The notes: generated by a model not told the origin, from the sequence alone. A stretch of DNA of 40,170 nt from an uncultured Pseudomonadales bacterium (GCA_947258415.1 CAMYIF010000014.1:1-40170), one strand, 5' to 3'; positions 17,454 through 29,200 are shown, counted from the first letter of the stretch. Numbers and translations: made by a program.

Positions 17454-19371
17454 ATGTTAGAAATCAAGAGTCACGCTGTAAAGGATGCAATCAAGGCAAA
17501 GGCTTTCATCACACCCGAAAAATATGCCCAAATGTACGAGGCATCCATTAAAGACCCCGATAAATTTTGGGCCGAGCAGGCTAAACAGTTTCTGACCTTC
17601 GAAAAACCCTGGGACAACATCTGTGAATATGATTTCAAGACTGGCATTGCAAGCTGGTTTAGTGGCGCAAAACTAAATGTCAGCGTGAATTGCATCGACC
17701 GTCATTTACCGGAGAAGGCTGATCAGACCGCGTTTATCTGGGAAGGTGATGACCCGGATATTTCAAAAAACATCACCTATAAAGAATTACACGAACAGGT
17801 CTGCCTGATGGCCAATGTGCTCAAACAACGTGGCGTCAGCAAGGGCAACAGGGTGTGCATCTATATGCCGATGATCCCCGAAGCCGTCTATGCCATGCTC
17901 GCCTGCGCCCGCATCGGCGCCATTCATTCTGTGGTATTCGGCGGTTTTTCTCCGGAATCCCTGAAAGACCGCATCCAGGACTCTGATTGCAGGACATTGA
18001 TTACAGCCGATTTCAATGTTCGTGGTGGTAAAACCATACCCTTGAAAGCCAACGCAGATATCGCCCTTGGCGATTGCCCAAATGTTAGTACATGCCTGGT
18101 GATTCGACGAACCGGGGGCGATGTTAACTGGCAGGAAGGTCGGGACATCTGGTATCACGAAGCGATCAAGTCAGTCGATAAAACCTGTCCGCCCGAGCCA
18201 ATGGATGCTGAAGATCCTTTGTTTATCCTTTACACTTCCGGCTCTACCGGCAAGCCCAAAGGTGTATTACATACAACGGCTGGCTACCTGCTTTATGCAA
18301 GCATGACACACAAGTATGTTTTCGATTACCACGAAGGTGAAGTGTACTGGTGTACTGCGGACGTTGGCTGGATCACCGGGCACTCCTATATTGTTTATGG
18401 ACCATTGACCAATGGGGCCACCAGCGTCATTTTTGAAGGGGTACCTACTTACCCTGATGCCAGCAGGTTTTGGCAAATTGTCGACAAACACAAGGTCAAC
18501 ATTTTTTATACCGCACCGACTGCACTGCGTGCACTGATGGCTTTCGGCGATGAATATGTCAATAAAACTTCACGGGATTCATTAAGGGTACTTGGAACGG
18601 TCGGCGAACCTATTAACCCGGAAGCCTGGGAATGGTATTACCAGGTAGTCGGTCAGAAACGCTGCCCGATCGTCGATACCTGGTGGCAAACAGAAACCGG
18701 CGGTATCATGATCACACCACTACCAGGAGTCGGCAACCCTGCCCTTCTTCGGGGTGAAAATCGAATTACTGGATGAAAACGGCAAGGTCGTAGAAGGTCC
18801 CGGCGAAGGTAATCTGGTTATTTCCCAGTCCTGGCCCGGCCAGATTCGATCGGTATACGGCGATCATCAACGCATGATCGATACCTACTTTTCTACTTAC
18901 CCAGGCTATTATTTTGCCGGAGACGGCGCCCGCCGCGACAAGGATGGTTATTTGTGGATAACCGGGCGCGTCGATGATGTTCTTAACGTTTCCGGGCACA
19001 GGATGGGCACGGCAGAGATAGAAAGCGCGCTGGTCCTGCACGACGACGTAGCCGAGGCAGCCGTGGTAGGTTTCCCGCATGATATAAAAGGCCAGGGTAT
19101 CTATGCATACGTAACACTGATGCACGGTGTCGAGCCTTCAGATGACTTGAAAAAGCAATTAGTTGAAATGATAAACAAAGAAATTGGGCCTATCGCCAAG
19201 CCCGAGTTTATCCAATGGGCTCCGGGTCTGCCTAAAACCCGATCCGGCAAGATCATGCGCCGAATACTGCGAAAAGTCGCAGCTAATGATCTTGAAAATA
19301 TGGGTGATACCAGCACCCTGGCCGACCCGTCAGTAGTGGATGATATTATTGAGAACCGCTTAAACAGCTAG
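17454..19371 (+). pseudogene. acs: acetyl-CoA synthetase, disrupted by an apparent net ~20-nt deletion at ~18728-18730
   Basis: N-part ([28 protein letters not shown]..., AAGGAG RBS) ends frame-shifted after [14 protein letters not shown]-part in another frame continues [18 protein letters not shown]...[21 protein letters not shown]...[13 protein letters not shown]. Confidence 0.88.
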
Positions 19372-19448
19372 GCCGCTCCGCCAGCCAGGCAGAAGCAACC
19401 GGATAACCAAACCGGTATTTTGAAAGCTACAGGAATATTTTAACCAAT

Positions 19449-19478
19449 AAAAAAGGCAAGACCGATGGTCTTGCCTTT
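19449..19478. terminator. bidirectional terminator between convergent acs and csp
   Basis: AAAAAAGGCAAGACcgatgGTCTTGCCTTT. Confidence 0.75.
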
Positions 19479-19533
19479 CCTGACCTGCAACTCAATGACT
19501 GAATTGCAGGTTTTATTTCGATGCAGTCTAAAC

Positions 19534-19741
19534 CTAGATTGCTACGATGTTCTCAGCCTGAGGACCTTTCTGACCTTGAGTCACAGTGAACTCAACTTTT
19601 TGGCCTTCTGCAAGCGTTTTGAAACCTGAACCAGAGATAGCGCTGAAATGTGCAAACACATCAGGGGCCAGATTCTTGCTCGATAAAACCAAAACCTTTA
19701 GCTTCGTTGAACCATTTAACAGTTCCAGTAGTAGTAGACAT
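19534..19741 (-). pseudogene. cold-shock protein (CspA family), frameshifted by +1 in a G4 run (19664-19667)
   Basis: Manual translation: [26 protein letters not shown] | [42 protein letters not shown]. The span is 208 nt, against 207 expected for 68 aa + stop. Confidence 0.9.
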
Positions 19742-20410
19742 AAATATAACCTATTTTTTCAAAAGTAATTAAAGCCTTTTTCAAGGCTGTGATGCTGGAA
19801 GTGGTGCTATTACTTATGAAACAGGACGAAGTTCTAAAGACAAGAAATCGAAATAGTTGTACATAAATATAAGACGTACTTTCAAGCTGTTTGAATTATA
19901 TAAGGCTTTGCTTATTAGTCAACCAATTTCCCTGCTATATATACTCGACAAATCCAGCAATGGCAGGCTTTAGTGACCGTTCGGAATAATCTGCCCCTAA
20001 GCCCGGATGGTCAGATCGGGAATAATATATATAGAACCGCATGTTACTACCTTCCTGTTGCCAAAGAATACTGAAAACCAGTCCTGAATTTTTCAACTGA
20101 AACGAAATTGGAATAAACAAAAACCCAATGGGATATTCGATTCCTTCCTTATATTAACCGACTGGAATTAAGCCTGTTTCCTGTTTGAATGTTCTCAGGG
20201 AAAATGCAACGTTGCTGAGTATACCTCGCCAAAAACAGGTAACCCTGACGGATCAAAAATTGCAAAAAAGGATATAATGGCAGTAGTATGCCAAGGTGAT
20301 AATGGGCATTGGTTACAGGTTAATCGAGTTATATTATCCACTCAATCAGAGAATACACCGAAGATACAGCCTGCAGATGTATTTTCACCAAACAATAAAA
20401 GGAGAAAAAA

Positions 20411-20881
20411 ATGAGCAACCAGATTGAATCCCGCCTGAAACAAATGGGCATTGAATTACCCGTTGCTGCCGCACCGGTAGCCAACTATGTACCTTTCGTT
20501 ATTTCCGGTAATCTTGTGTTTGTCTCGGGGCAACTTCCAATGGCCAGCGGCAAACTTGTCTGCACCGGCCAGGTAGGCAATGAGGCCAGTCTTGATGATG
20601 CAAAAGGGGCGGCCCGGCAATGTGCGATTAATCTGATCGCCCAGGCAAAAGCAGCCTGTGGCGGAGACCTGGACAAGATAAGTCGCGTTATCAAGCTCGG
20701 TGGCTTTGTTAATTCTGGCGGTGGTTTTACCGACCATGCCCAGGTAATCAACGGTGCGTCTGACTTATTCGTCGAGGTTTTTGCCGACAAGGGCAAGCAT
20801 GCCCGTGCCGCTGTCGGCAGCTCATCCCTTCCCTTCGGGGCATCGGTTGAAATTGAAGCTGTATTTGAACTGGAAAGCTAA
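20411..20881 (+). CDS. RidA/YjgF family protein
   Basis: FVISGNLVFVSGQLP, GQVGNEASLDDAKGAARQCAINLIAQAKA, HARAAVGSSSLPFGASVEIEAVFEL. Confidence 0.88.
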   Translation: MSNQIESRLKQMGIELPVAAAPVANYVPFVISGNLVFVSGQLPMASGKLVCTGQVGNEASLDDAKGAARQCAINLIAQAKAACGGDLDKISRVIKLGGFVNSGGGFTDHAQVINGASDLFVEVFADKGKHARAAVGSSSLPFGASVEIEAVFELES

Positions 20882-20994
20882 TCAGTCGTTTTTAAACATG
20901 CAAAGTCTCGATCTACAGGCACGGCCAGGGATCGGCTTTACCGGAATGAACTTATTTTTTTAATTAACTATATTTCTTAACTAATCGTTTATAT

Positions 20995-21969
20995 GTGACT
21001 TTTATTAATAGAAAACTTAGCGTCGCGCCGATGATGGACTGGACTGACCGTCATCAGCGCTATTTAATGCGCCTCTTGACCCGGCGTACACTCTTGTATA
21101 CCGAAATGATCACTACCGGCGCTTTATTGCACGGTGATCGCCGATTCCTTCTGGATTTCGACGACAAGGAGCATCCTATTGCGCTACAGGTCGGTGGCAG
21201 CAACCCTGGTGAATTGGCGCAATGTTGCAAGATTGCCGAGGACTGGGGTTATGACGAAATCAACCTTAACGTTGGCTGTCCCAGCGACCGTGTACAAAAT
21301 GGTGCGTTTGGCGCATGCCTGATGGCCAAGCCGACCCTGGTAGCCGATTGCATCGCGTCAATGATACAGGCAACCAGTTTGCCGGTGACTGTCAAGTCGC
21401 GCATTGGTATTGATGAAAAGGAATCGTACCAGGATCTGTCTGCTTTCATCAGCACGGTTGCAGCCGCCGGTTGTAAAACATTCCTGGTGCACGCCCGTAT
21501 AGCCATCCTGCAAGGATTAAGCCCGAAACAAAACAGGGAAATTCCGCCCCTGAAATATGACTTTGTACACCGCTTGAAAAGGGACTTCCCGGATCTTGAA
21601 ATTATCATAAACGGCGGCATCCAGAACCTTGATGAAGCCGCGGAACAACTTGAACATGTCGATGGCGTAATGATAGGCAGGGCTGCCTATCACAACCCCT
21701 ATATACTGGCCGAAGCAGATCACCGGATTTTCTCTTCGAAACCCGCACCGGTTAGCCGGCATGAAATAATCGAAAAATACAAACCCTATGTTTCCATGCA
21801 CCTCGAACAGGGAATCCCGTTAAAGCACATGGTCAAACACCTGTTCGGCTTGTATCATGGCCAACCCGGGGCGAGACAGTTTCGTCGCTACTTAAGTGAA
21901 AATGCATACCTGCCCGGTGCCGACCTTAAAGTACTTGAGCACGCAGTAGAAAGGGTTTCTAATTGCTGA
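20995..21969 (+). CDS. dusA: tRNA-dihydrouridine(20/20a) synthase DusA
   Basis: APMMDWTDRHQRYLMRLLTRRTLLYTEMITTGALLHGD, NLNVGCPSDRVQNGAFGACLM, VDGVMIGRAAYHNPYIL; GTG start. Confidence 0.93.
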   Translation: MTFINRKLSVAPMMDWTDRHQRYLMRLLTRRTLLYTEMITTGALLHGDRRFLLDFDDKEHPIALQVGGSNPGELAQCCKIAEDWGYDEINLNVGCPSDRVQNGAFGACLMAKPTLVADCIASMIQATSLPVTVKSRIGIDEKESYQDLSAFISTVAAAGCKTFLVHARIAILQGLSPKQNREIPPLKYDFVHRLKRDFPDLEIIINGGIQNLDEAAEQLEHVDGVMIGRAAYHNPYILAEADHRIFSSKPAPVSRHEIIEKYKPYVSMHLEQGIPLKHMVKHLFGLYHGQPGARQFRRYLSENAYLPGADLKVLEHAVERVSNC

Positions 21970-22070
21970 AAGAAAGCTATAATTCCGACAAGCCTTTTAT
22001 TGACGTATAAAACCATTTTGACTGTTCAGCAAGGCTGTCAAAAGCGATACCATCTAATACGAGTAACACT

Positions 22071-23060
22071 ATGAGCAACAAACTTGAACAACTTCGCACT
22101 ATGTCCACCGTGGTTGCCGATACCGGCGAACTCAACGCGATTAAACAATATGCCCCTGAGGATGCAACCACAAACCCGTCCTTACTATACAAGGTGGCGC
22201 AAAATCCCGAATACACCAACATCATTCTGGATGCTATTGAATGGGCCAATACCCAGGGTGGCAGCGACGCACAACGCCTGGAAAATACCCTGCACAAGTT
22301 CGCGGTAAATATTGGTTATGAAATCCTGCAGGTGATTCCGGGCCGGGTTTCAACCGAAGTTGACGCACATTTATCTTTCAATACCGACGCCTCTGTCAAA
22401 CAGGCACAACGCCTTATCGAGTTATATCAGCAGGTCGGCATCGGCAGGGAACGAATCCTGATAAAAATCGCCTCCACCTGGGAAGGCATACGCGCCGCCG
22501 AAATCCTTGAAAAACAGGGTATTAACTGCAACCTGACCCTGTTGTTCAGTTTTACCCAGGCCGTTGCCTGTGCCGAAGCCGGGGTCACGCTAATATCCCC
22601 TTTCGTGGGCAGAATTCTTGACTGGAACAAGAAACATACCGGCCGCGATCATTACCCGGCTGCCGAGGACCCAGGCGTTTTATCGGTCACCAGGATCTAT
22701 AATTATTACAAACAATTTGGCTATGACACCATTGTTATGGGCGCCAGTTTCCGTAATACCGGAGAAATTGAAGAGTTGGCCGGTTGCGACAGGCTAACCA
22801 TTAGCCCACAACTAATGGAAGAGCTTCAACAGGACCAGGATAAACTGCTGATAAAGTTATCACCTCAACGAGCCAGTAAAATTGAGCGCCATGAACCCGT
22901 TACAGAAGCCGTTTTCCGATGGTCACTCAACGAAGACGCCATGGCAACAGAGAAACTTGCCGAGGGTATCCGCGGTTTTGCCAGTGATCAGCAAAAACTC
23001 GAATCGCTTATTCTGGATATGGACAACTTTAATGCTCATCAAAATAAAGCAGTTCTTTAA
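22071..23060 (+). CDS. tal: transaldolase
   Basis: [79 protein letters not shown]. Confidence 0.94.
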   Translation: MSNKLEQLRTMSTVVADTGELNAIKQYAPEDATTNPSLLYKVAQNPEYTNIILDAIEWANTQGGSDAQRLENTLHKFAVNIGYEILQVIPGRVSTEVDAHLSFNTDASVKQAQRLIELYQQVGIGRERILIKIASTWEGIRAAEILEKQGINCNLTLLFSFTQAVACAEAGVTLISPFVGRILDWNKKHTGRDHYPAAEDPGVLSVTRIYNYYKQFGYDTIVMGASFRNTGEIEELAGCDRLTISPQLMEELQQDQDKLLIKLSPQRASKIERHEPVTEAVFRWSLNEDAMATEKLAEGIRGFASDQQKLESLILDMDNFNAHQNKAVL

Positions 23061-23514
23061 GGACAATCTTGAAATTAATGCCGCTGAAAATTCTTTGTCC
23101 GACGAGCAAGCCATCCAGTTTGCTTGCGCCGCACTGCTGATCGAAGTCTCCAGGGCGGATTTTTCACTGGATGATCAAGAAACCCGCGCGATAGGCGCAC
23201 TGATTCGTGATCAATTCAATCTCGACCCTGCTGCCGTAGAGTCCTTAATCGAACTGGCGGACGAAGAAGTCAAGCAGTCTCATTCCTTGTACCAGTTCAC
23301 ACGCCTGATAAACGACTTTTATACATATGAGCAAAAGCTCCAGCTTATGGAAGCCATGTGGCAAGTTGCATTTGCCGATAATAACCTGGATAAATACGAG
23401 GAGCACCTGATACGCAAGGTGTCAGAACTGATTTACGTATCGCATAGCGACTTTATTCGGTTGAAAGTGTCGGCGCAGGCTTTGAAGGATAATAAGAACG
23501 AGGTTAATGAATAG
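23032..23514 (+). CDS. TerB-like (tellurite resistance/DjlA N-terminal-like) protein
   Basis: [68 protein letters not shown]; the internal ATG at 23032 overlaps the tal stop and is preferred over 22882. Confidence 0.8.
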   Translation: MLIKIKQFFKDNLEINAAENSLSDEQAIQFACAALLIEVSRADFSLDDQETRAIGALIRDQFNLDPAAVESLIELADEEVKQSHSLYQFTRLINDFYTYEQKLQLMEAMWQVAFADNNLDKYEEHLIRKVSELIYVSHSDFIRLKVSAQALKDNKNEVNE

Positions 23515-23538
23515 TCGATAACAAGTTATCAATTCAGC

Positions 23539-24021
23539 CTAGGACGCTTCCAGCATGGCGACCAGTTCCTGGAAGGTCTCCCTGTTCTTGCCGTTGAGTC
23601 CCATCAGAATTTTATGCGCCTCGATCACTTTTTCTTTTAGCGTTTCCTCGGAGCGATAAACCTCTTTTAACTCATCTAGCGCATCATCACGATCAACACG
23701 ATGTTTAATGATCTTGAAAACCTGCTCGAATCCCATGCTGACAATGATCCGGGTAATATCAGGATTTGAGGAAATGATTGTCGGGACTAACTCGAGCTTA
23801 TCTTTGGTGATGATCGATATTTTGGCAATAAATCCAAGGGCGGTGCTGTCAACACCTTCGGCGTCGCATAAGTCGATAATCACTGCGCTTAAATCAGGCT
23901 CTGCGGCCATCTTGTCGACAAATTCATCGAGCGCGGCACACAGCGTCAAACGAACGTCACCGGTAAATTTTAAAACATAAACGCCATTTTTTTTGGCGAC
24001 GAATATTTTACCTGTGCTCAT
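23539..24021 (-). CDS. STAS-domain protein (anti-sigma factor antagonist type)
   Basis: IIDLCDAEGVDSTALGFIAKI carries the DST phospho-acceptor context. The start at 24021 (MSTGKIF) overlaps the upstream gene by 14 nt; the track start is 24036. Confidence 0.85.
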   Translation of the reverse strand: MSTGKIFVAKKNGVYVLKFTGDVRLTLCAALDEFVDKMAAEPDLSAVIIDLCDAEGVDSTALGFIAKISIITKDKLELVPTIISSNPDITRIIVSMGFEQVFKIIKHRVDRDDALDELKEVYRSEETLKEKVIEAHKILMGLNGKNRETFQELVAMLEAS

Positions 24022-25210
24022 GACTGCCACGGGCATTGACTGTTAGTATGGAGATATCATCTGGTGCGTGGTCCACATCTTTTAGCTTAAACTGTTTGGT
24101 GATATGTTCAATGCTATTTTGTTCGCACACAGTTTTAAGTAGGTACTCTTCCTTTTCAGCCAGCGTATCATGCGGCATTACCTCGAGAATCCCGTCCGAA
24201 AAAAGGGTTATGCCATATTCTTCGGGTAATTCAAGGTAATGATTTTCATATTGGGCATGATCAAACAGGCCAACCGGCAAGCCTTTGCCCTTCAGGAACC
24301 GGGATTTCCTGTTGGATGTGAAAACAGCCTTGGGAAAATGCCCGCCATAACTGTAATTTAACGAACGGGTTTCGGAGTTAATGACACCGATAAAAATAGT
24401 CAGGTGCCGGTCAATATTGATATCCAGCAGGCTTTGATTCATCCAGTTCAAAATCCAGGCGGCCGAATGTACCTTGTGATGCTGATCTTCAACGAAATGC
24501 TTTCGCGAACGCGTGGCCAACTGCTTGATCAATACAGTGACAAATGCTGACGAGGCACCATGCCCGGTGACATCCAGTAAAAAAAATACCAGTTTTTCTC
24601 TACTGATCTGATGATAATCGACGAAATCACCGGAAAGGTAGTTCGCCGGTAAAATCAGGTGTTCAAAGCGGCAGCCTAGCAGCGAATAAGGATTTTCGGG
24701 CAGCATTTTCTGCTGTACCAGGCGACCGGCCTGTTGATCCATTTGTATTTCTTTTAGGCTTGCTTTTAACTCGATATTGGTGGCTTCGAGTTTTGCCCTG
24801 TATTTCCGGTTTTCGTTCGCCATGGCTGCCCGTTTAAGGTTACTGGCGACAAAAAACAGTAACCTCTTCATACTTAACGGCTTAAGCATCAATAAATAAT
24901 CGGTTATGCCCATCTCAAGGGCCGTGACAGTGAGTTCTTCAGTGTCAATTTCGGCCATAACCAGGATCGGCAATTCCGGGTTGAAGTCGATAACTTCTGC
25001 GATAAAATCGAGCCGGCCCTCATCACTTCTGGCGAGATCCACCATCAGCAAATCCGGGTTACTTACTTCAAGGGTGGATAATTCTACCTCATCAGAACAA
25101 TCAACGTGGTAACCAGCCTTGCTCAAACAGTCGACCATTTGCTGCCGGATACCGGCATCATTATTGATAATTAATAGCTTTTCGCGGCGTATCGCTTCTG
25201 GTTTAAGCAT
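24008..25210 (-). CDS. response regulator with C-terminal PP2C-type (RsbU/SpoIIE-like) phosphatase
   Basis: Receiver domain with DLLMVDLARS and MLKPL; PP2C region LSGDFVDYHQISREKLVFFLLDVTGHGASSAFVTVLIKQL, LFSDGILEV. Confidence 0.9.
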   Translation of the reverse strand: MLKPEAIRREKLLIINNDAGIRQQMVDCLSKAGYHVDCSDEVELSTLEVSNPDLLMVDLARSDEGRLDFIAEVIDFNPELPILVMAEIDTEELTVTALEMGITDYLLMLKPLSMKRLLFFVASNLKRAAMANENRKYRAKLEATNIELKASLKEIQMDQQAGRLVQQKMLPENPYSLLGCRFEHLILPANYLSGDFVDYHQISREKLVFFLLDVTGHGASSAFVTVLIKQLATRSRKHFVEDQHHKVHSAAWILNWMNQSLLDINIDRHLTIFIGVINSETRSLNYSYGGHFPKAVFTSNRKSRFLKGKGLPVGLFDHAQYENHYLELPEEYGITLFSDGILEVMPHDTLAEKEEYLLKTVCEQNSIEHITKQFKLKDVDHAPDDISILTVNARGSHEHR

Positions 25211-25376
25211 TTGCGACTTATAGAAACTGCACGGGTGAAAGGGTGAAACTATTCCACATGTTAAATACGCTCGATTTGTCGATCAACGTACGGCTTTAAA
25301 ACCTGGGGTTCAGAACCGTATCGGTTCTGTTTTGCTCATCTAAACACACAATGGAAACCAGCGCAAACCGGCTATA

Positions 25377-26126
25377 CTATCTCGCTGGAGGAGGATCATC
25401 ATAGTCCAGATCATCGGCAGTGAAATCATCTTCTTGTACTACTCCGTCAGAAATTAAAAATTCCCGTCGTTGCAGGTACACATCACGAATAAAGGTATAT
25501 TTATCACCCTGGATCAGCTTTTCTGTCTCCAGCAGATCGGCACGAGTATCAATGATATCAACACCATAAGCGGTATTCCTGGTAGGGACATGATCGATAT
25601 ATCCAATCGGATTCGTATAGGAATCAGGCCAGAGGCTGATCGCATCGCGTAGTGTGCTCGGTCCCAAAAACGGGAGAACAATATAGGGGCCGGAACCGAT
25701 ATTCCAGCGCGCCAGGGTCTGGCCAAAATCTTCCTCGTTTTGTTCCAGCCCGATCCTTGTTGCCACATCAAATATGCCGACAATGCCAACCGTCGTGTTA
25801 ATCAGGAAACGGCCCACATCAGTGGAGGCTTCAACCAGCTTGAACTGAAGAATATCATTCACAAAATTTTTAATTTCACCAAGGTTATCAAATACGTTAC
25901 TTATTCCATCATCTACGGGTTTAGGTGTTAGCCAATCGTACGTTTTGGCAACGGGCTTCAAAAAATACCTGTCCAAAAAATCATTAAATGCGTAAACCTT
26001 GCGATTCAGGCTCTCCAGTGGATCATCATTGGCAACCACCAGGTTGGCAGAAACAAGCAATGAAGCGAAAACAAGGCCCCTGACAAGATGATGAGCGGGT
26101 GTCAGGTTTCTTCGGTATTTGAGCAT
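25377..26126 (-). CDS. mlaA: MlaA (VacJ) family outer-membrane lipid asymmetry protein
   Basis: DDPLESLNRKVYAFNDFLDRYFLKPVAKTYDWLTP, GEIKNFVNDILQ, DFGQTLARWNIGSGPYIVLPFLGPSTLRD. Confidence 0.93.
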   Translation of the reverse strand: MLKYRRNLTPAHHLVRGLVFASLLVSANLVVANDDPLESLNRKVYAFNDFLDRYFLKPVAKTYDWLTPKPVDDGISNVFDNLGEIKNFVNDILQFKLVEASTDVGRFLINTTVGIVGIFDVATRIGLEQNEEDFGQTLARWNIGSGPYIVLPFLGPSTLRDAISLWPDSYTNPIGYIDHVPTRNTAYGVDIIDTRADLLETEKLIQGDKYTFIRDVYLQRREFLISDGVVQEDDFTADDLDYDDPPPAR

Positions 26127-26274
26127 GCCGGTGAAATATCCTTTATGGCCAATGATAAAATTTATGCGGATTGTACTTAATTTAATATAAAGTCAAAACA
26201 TCCGATTGCAGCAGGTATTCAAATTAATTTAATTTTACCGGCTGATAGAGAAAACGCGCCCGAAAATCAATACA

Positions 26275-29200
26275 TCATGAGCCCAGTTGTGAAAAAAGTT
26301 TTTCTATTCGCTTGCTGGAAACAGGCTCACTGGTTCCCAACACCTGTGCATATAAAGATACCCTATATTCCTCGAAAAGCCAGCGTAACCGTTCGAGTGG
26401 TGTCTCATCAAGAGCCTGGTCCCGGTAGTTTCTGCGCAGCGTTTCGTAACGTTGCCAATAATCCTGCAACTGTTGAATACAGGTCTTCTCTTTTTGCAGT
26501 TGGCCCTGTATTTTCTCCAGGCGAAGTTCCAGCGCCTTTAGATACCGCGGGTAAGACATGAGCTGTTGCCACGGCACGTTGACGATGAACCCGGCATCGA
26601 AAAGGTGCCCGAGTTGTTTGTTAATGTCATCGTATACAAACAAAGTCACCGACGGGATTTTATCTGGAATTTGGCCAGCAATGCTGTGGCGCTGTGTCAA
26701 TACAGAATACACCTGCTCTATCGTTTCGTTTGCAATTGAAATCAGTTGGCCCTTTCTTGAGCGCAGCAACTGATCAAATTCGTCCTGGTTCACGGGTAAA
26801 GTTCCTTCATCAAGAAAAGTACGCCGATAAATCAGGCGGAGTAAATCATCGAGTAATTCCTGCATGGAACCCAGGCGCGCAAAATACAGGGATATTCGGG
26901 GTAATTCGGAAATCTGCCTGATAAGCTGTTTTTTTTGTTTAGGCGTCGCCAGCATAAATAAACGCAGCACACCCGAACGGGACAGGCGTTGGGCCTTGGA
27001 CCGGGTATCGGCCATTTTTAATGCAAGCGTGCCCTCTTTTTCAACCAGCGCAGGGTAAGCCGTCATTGTTACCCCCGCCTGGTTGACCGTGATTTCACGA
27101 TCAAGCGAACCGAAATCCCACCGGCTAATATTGTCGCGTTCTATTGTTTCCTGATTAACCTGGTCCATTAGGTCACGGACATTTTGACTGAGCCGCTTGC
27201 GTAATCTGACCAGGTTTCTTCCTTGCGCAACAACATCACCTTTTTCATCGGTCACGCAGATATTCATCAGGTGAAAACTGTCCAGGGAAGAAACATTCCA
27301 TTGCCTTGGCAATATTTCAACACCGGTTAAACGCTTTAATGCCAGTCCAAGGCAATGCGTGAGGGACTTGTCGCAAGGACTCATTTGCATCAGTGCCTGG
27401 TCAACAAAGCCCGGGACGGGTACAAAATTCTTGCGTACCGGTTTTGGCAAGGCCTTGACCAGGGCAATACATTTATCCCTGAGCATGCCGGGTACCAGCC
27501 ATTGCAGGCGTTTTCCAGGAATCCGGTTTAGCATCGACAACGGAACACCTAATGTCACACCATCGCTTGCACTGCCCGGACTGAATTCATAACTCAGGGG
27601 TAAACATGTATCGTCAAAACACCATTGATTCGGGAACTGGGTTTCACTGACCCGGGAAGCACAACTTTGCATTAAATATTCACGGGTAAGGTATAACCTG
27701 TCGTCCTGTTTGGTTTTTTTAAGCCAACGAGACAGGGTGCTCAACGAGTTGACATCCCCGGGAATACGGTCATCGTAGAAACGATAAATACTCTCATCGT
27801 CGATCAGGATATCCCGGCGCCGGGATTTATTTTCCAGGGCTTCTATTTTGCTAATCAGGTCCTGGTTTGCTGTATAAAATGATATTTTCGAATCCAGCAT
27901 GCCTTCCACCAGCGCAGAACGTATGAATATTTCCCGTGCCTCAACCGGGTTGATCTTCCCGTAATCGATACGCCGTCGGTTAACAATAACAAGACCGTAC
28001 AGACTTACCTGTTCAAACGCGATCACCTGCCCTCGTTTCTTTTGCCAGTGGGGCTCAAAATAATTTTTCCGGACCAATTCACCGGCGAGCGGCTCGATCC
28101 AGGTCGCGTCAATTCTGGCTGCCATCCTCGCGAACAGGCGCGTGGTTTCGACCAATTCAAAGGCAACGATCCACTTTGGCGATTTTTTAAACAGGGCCGA
28201 CCCGGGAAAAATATAAAAACGCCGGTTACGCGTTCCCTGGTACTCGTGGGTGTCGTGTTTTTCACCGATATAACCCAGCAATCCGGTTAAAATGGCACGA
28301 TGAATGCCTGAAAAACCGGCTGGTTTCGAATTTTGTATGAGCGCCAATTCCCTGCATAACAGCATTAACTGACGGTGGGTTTCACGCCATTCCCTGACCC
28401 TTGGATACGAAAGGAAGTTGTTGCGGCAGAATTTTCGAAATTGATTTTGGGATAACTTTTGGCGCTGCCCCTCGATACCGTGCCAAAGATTTACCAGGCC
28501 CATGAAATCAGAATCATCATCGGCATAAATGCGATGTTTCTGATCGGCCGCCTGCTGCTTATTATGGGGCCTTTCACGCGGATCCTGGATGGCCAGCGCA
28601 GAAGCAATAATCAGGATTTCGTGCAGGCAATTATATTCCCTGGCGGCAACAAGCATCCGCGCAATACGCGGATCGAGAGGAAATCGCGCCAGTTGACGAC
28701 CCAATTTGGTGATTCGTTTACCCTGATTAACAGCGCCCAGTTCCAGCAACAGTTGATAGCCATCCTTGATCGAACGCGAATGCGGACGCTCGATAAAGGG
28801 AAATGCGTCGATATCTCCAAGGCGTAAATGCAGCATTTGCAGGATTACCGAGGCCAGGTTGGTTCGCAGGATTTCAGGATCGGTAAATTCGGGGCGGTTG
28901 TTAAAATCTTCTTCGCTGTATAGCCGGATACATACACCGTCGCTGAGGCGTCCGCATCGGCCCTTGCGCTGGTTGGCGCTGGCCCTGGAAATCGGTTCGA
29001 CAGGTAGCTGCTGTACCTTGGAACGAATACTGTACCGGCTGATACGAGCCAGGCCCGAATCAATAACGTAACGAATACCGGGCACAGTTATGGATGTCTC
29101 GGCAACATTGGTTGCCAGGATAATGCGTTGGCCAGTGTGCAGCTGGAAAACCCTGTTCTGCTCGGCATTACTCAGTCGGGCATATAAGGGCAAAATTTCC

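Noticed and set aside
18700-18780. Programmed ribosomal frameshifting in acs
   Set aside because: About seven conserved residues are missing at the junction, so a frameshift alone would not restore the protein; a deletion or sequence error fits better.
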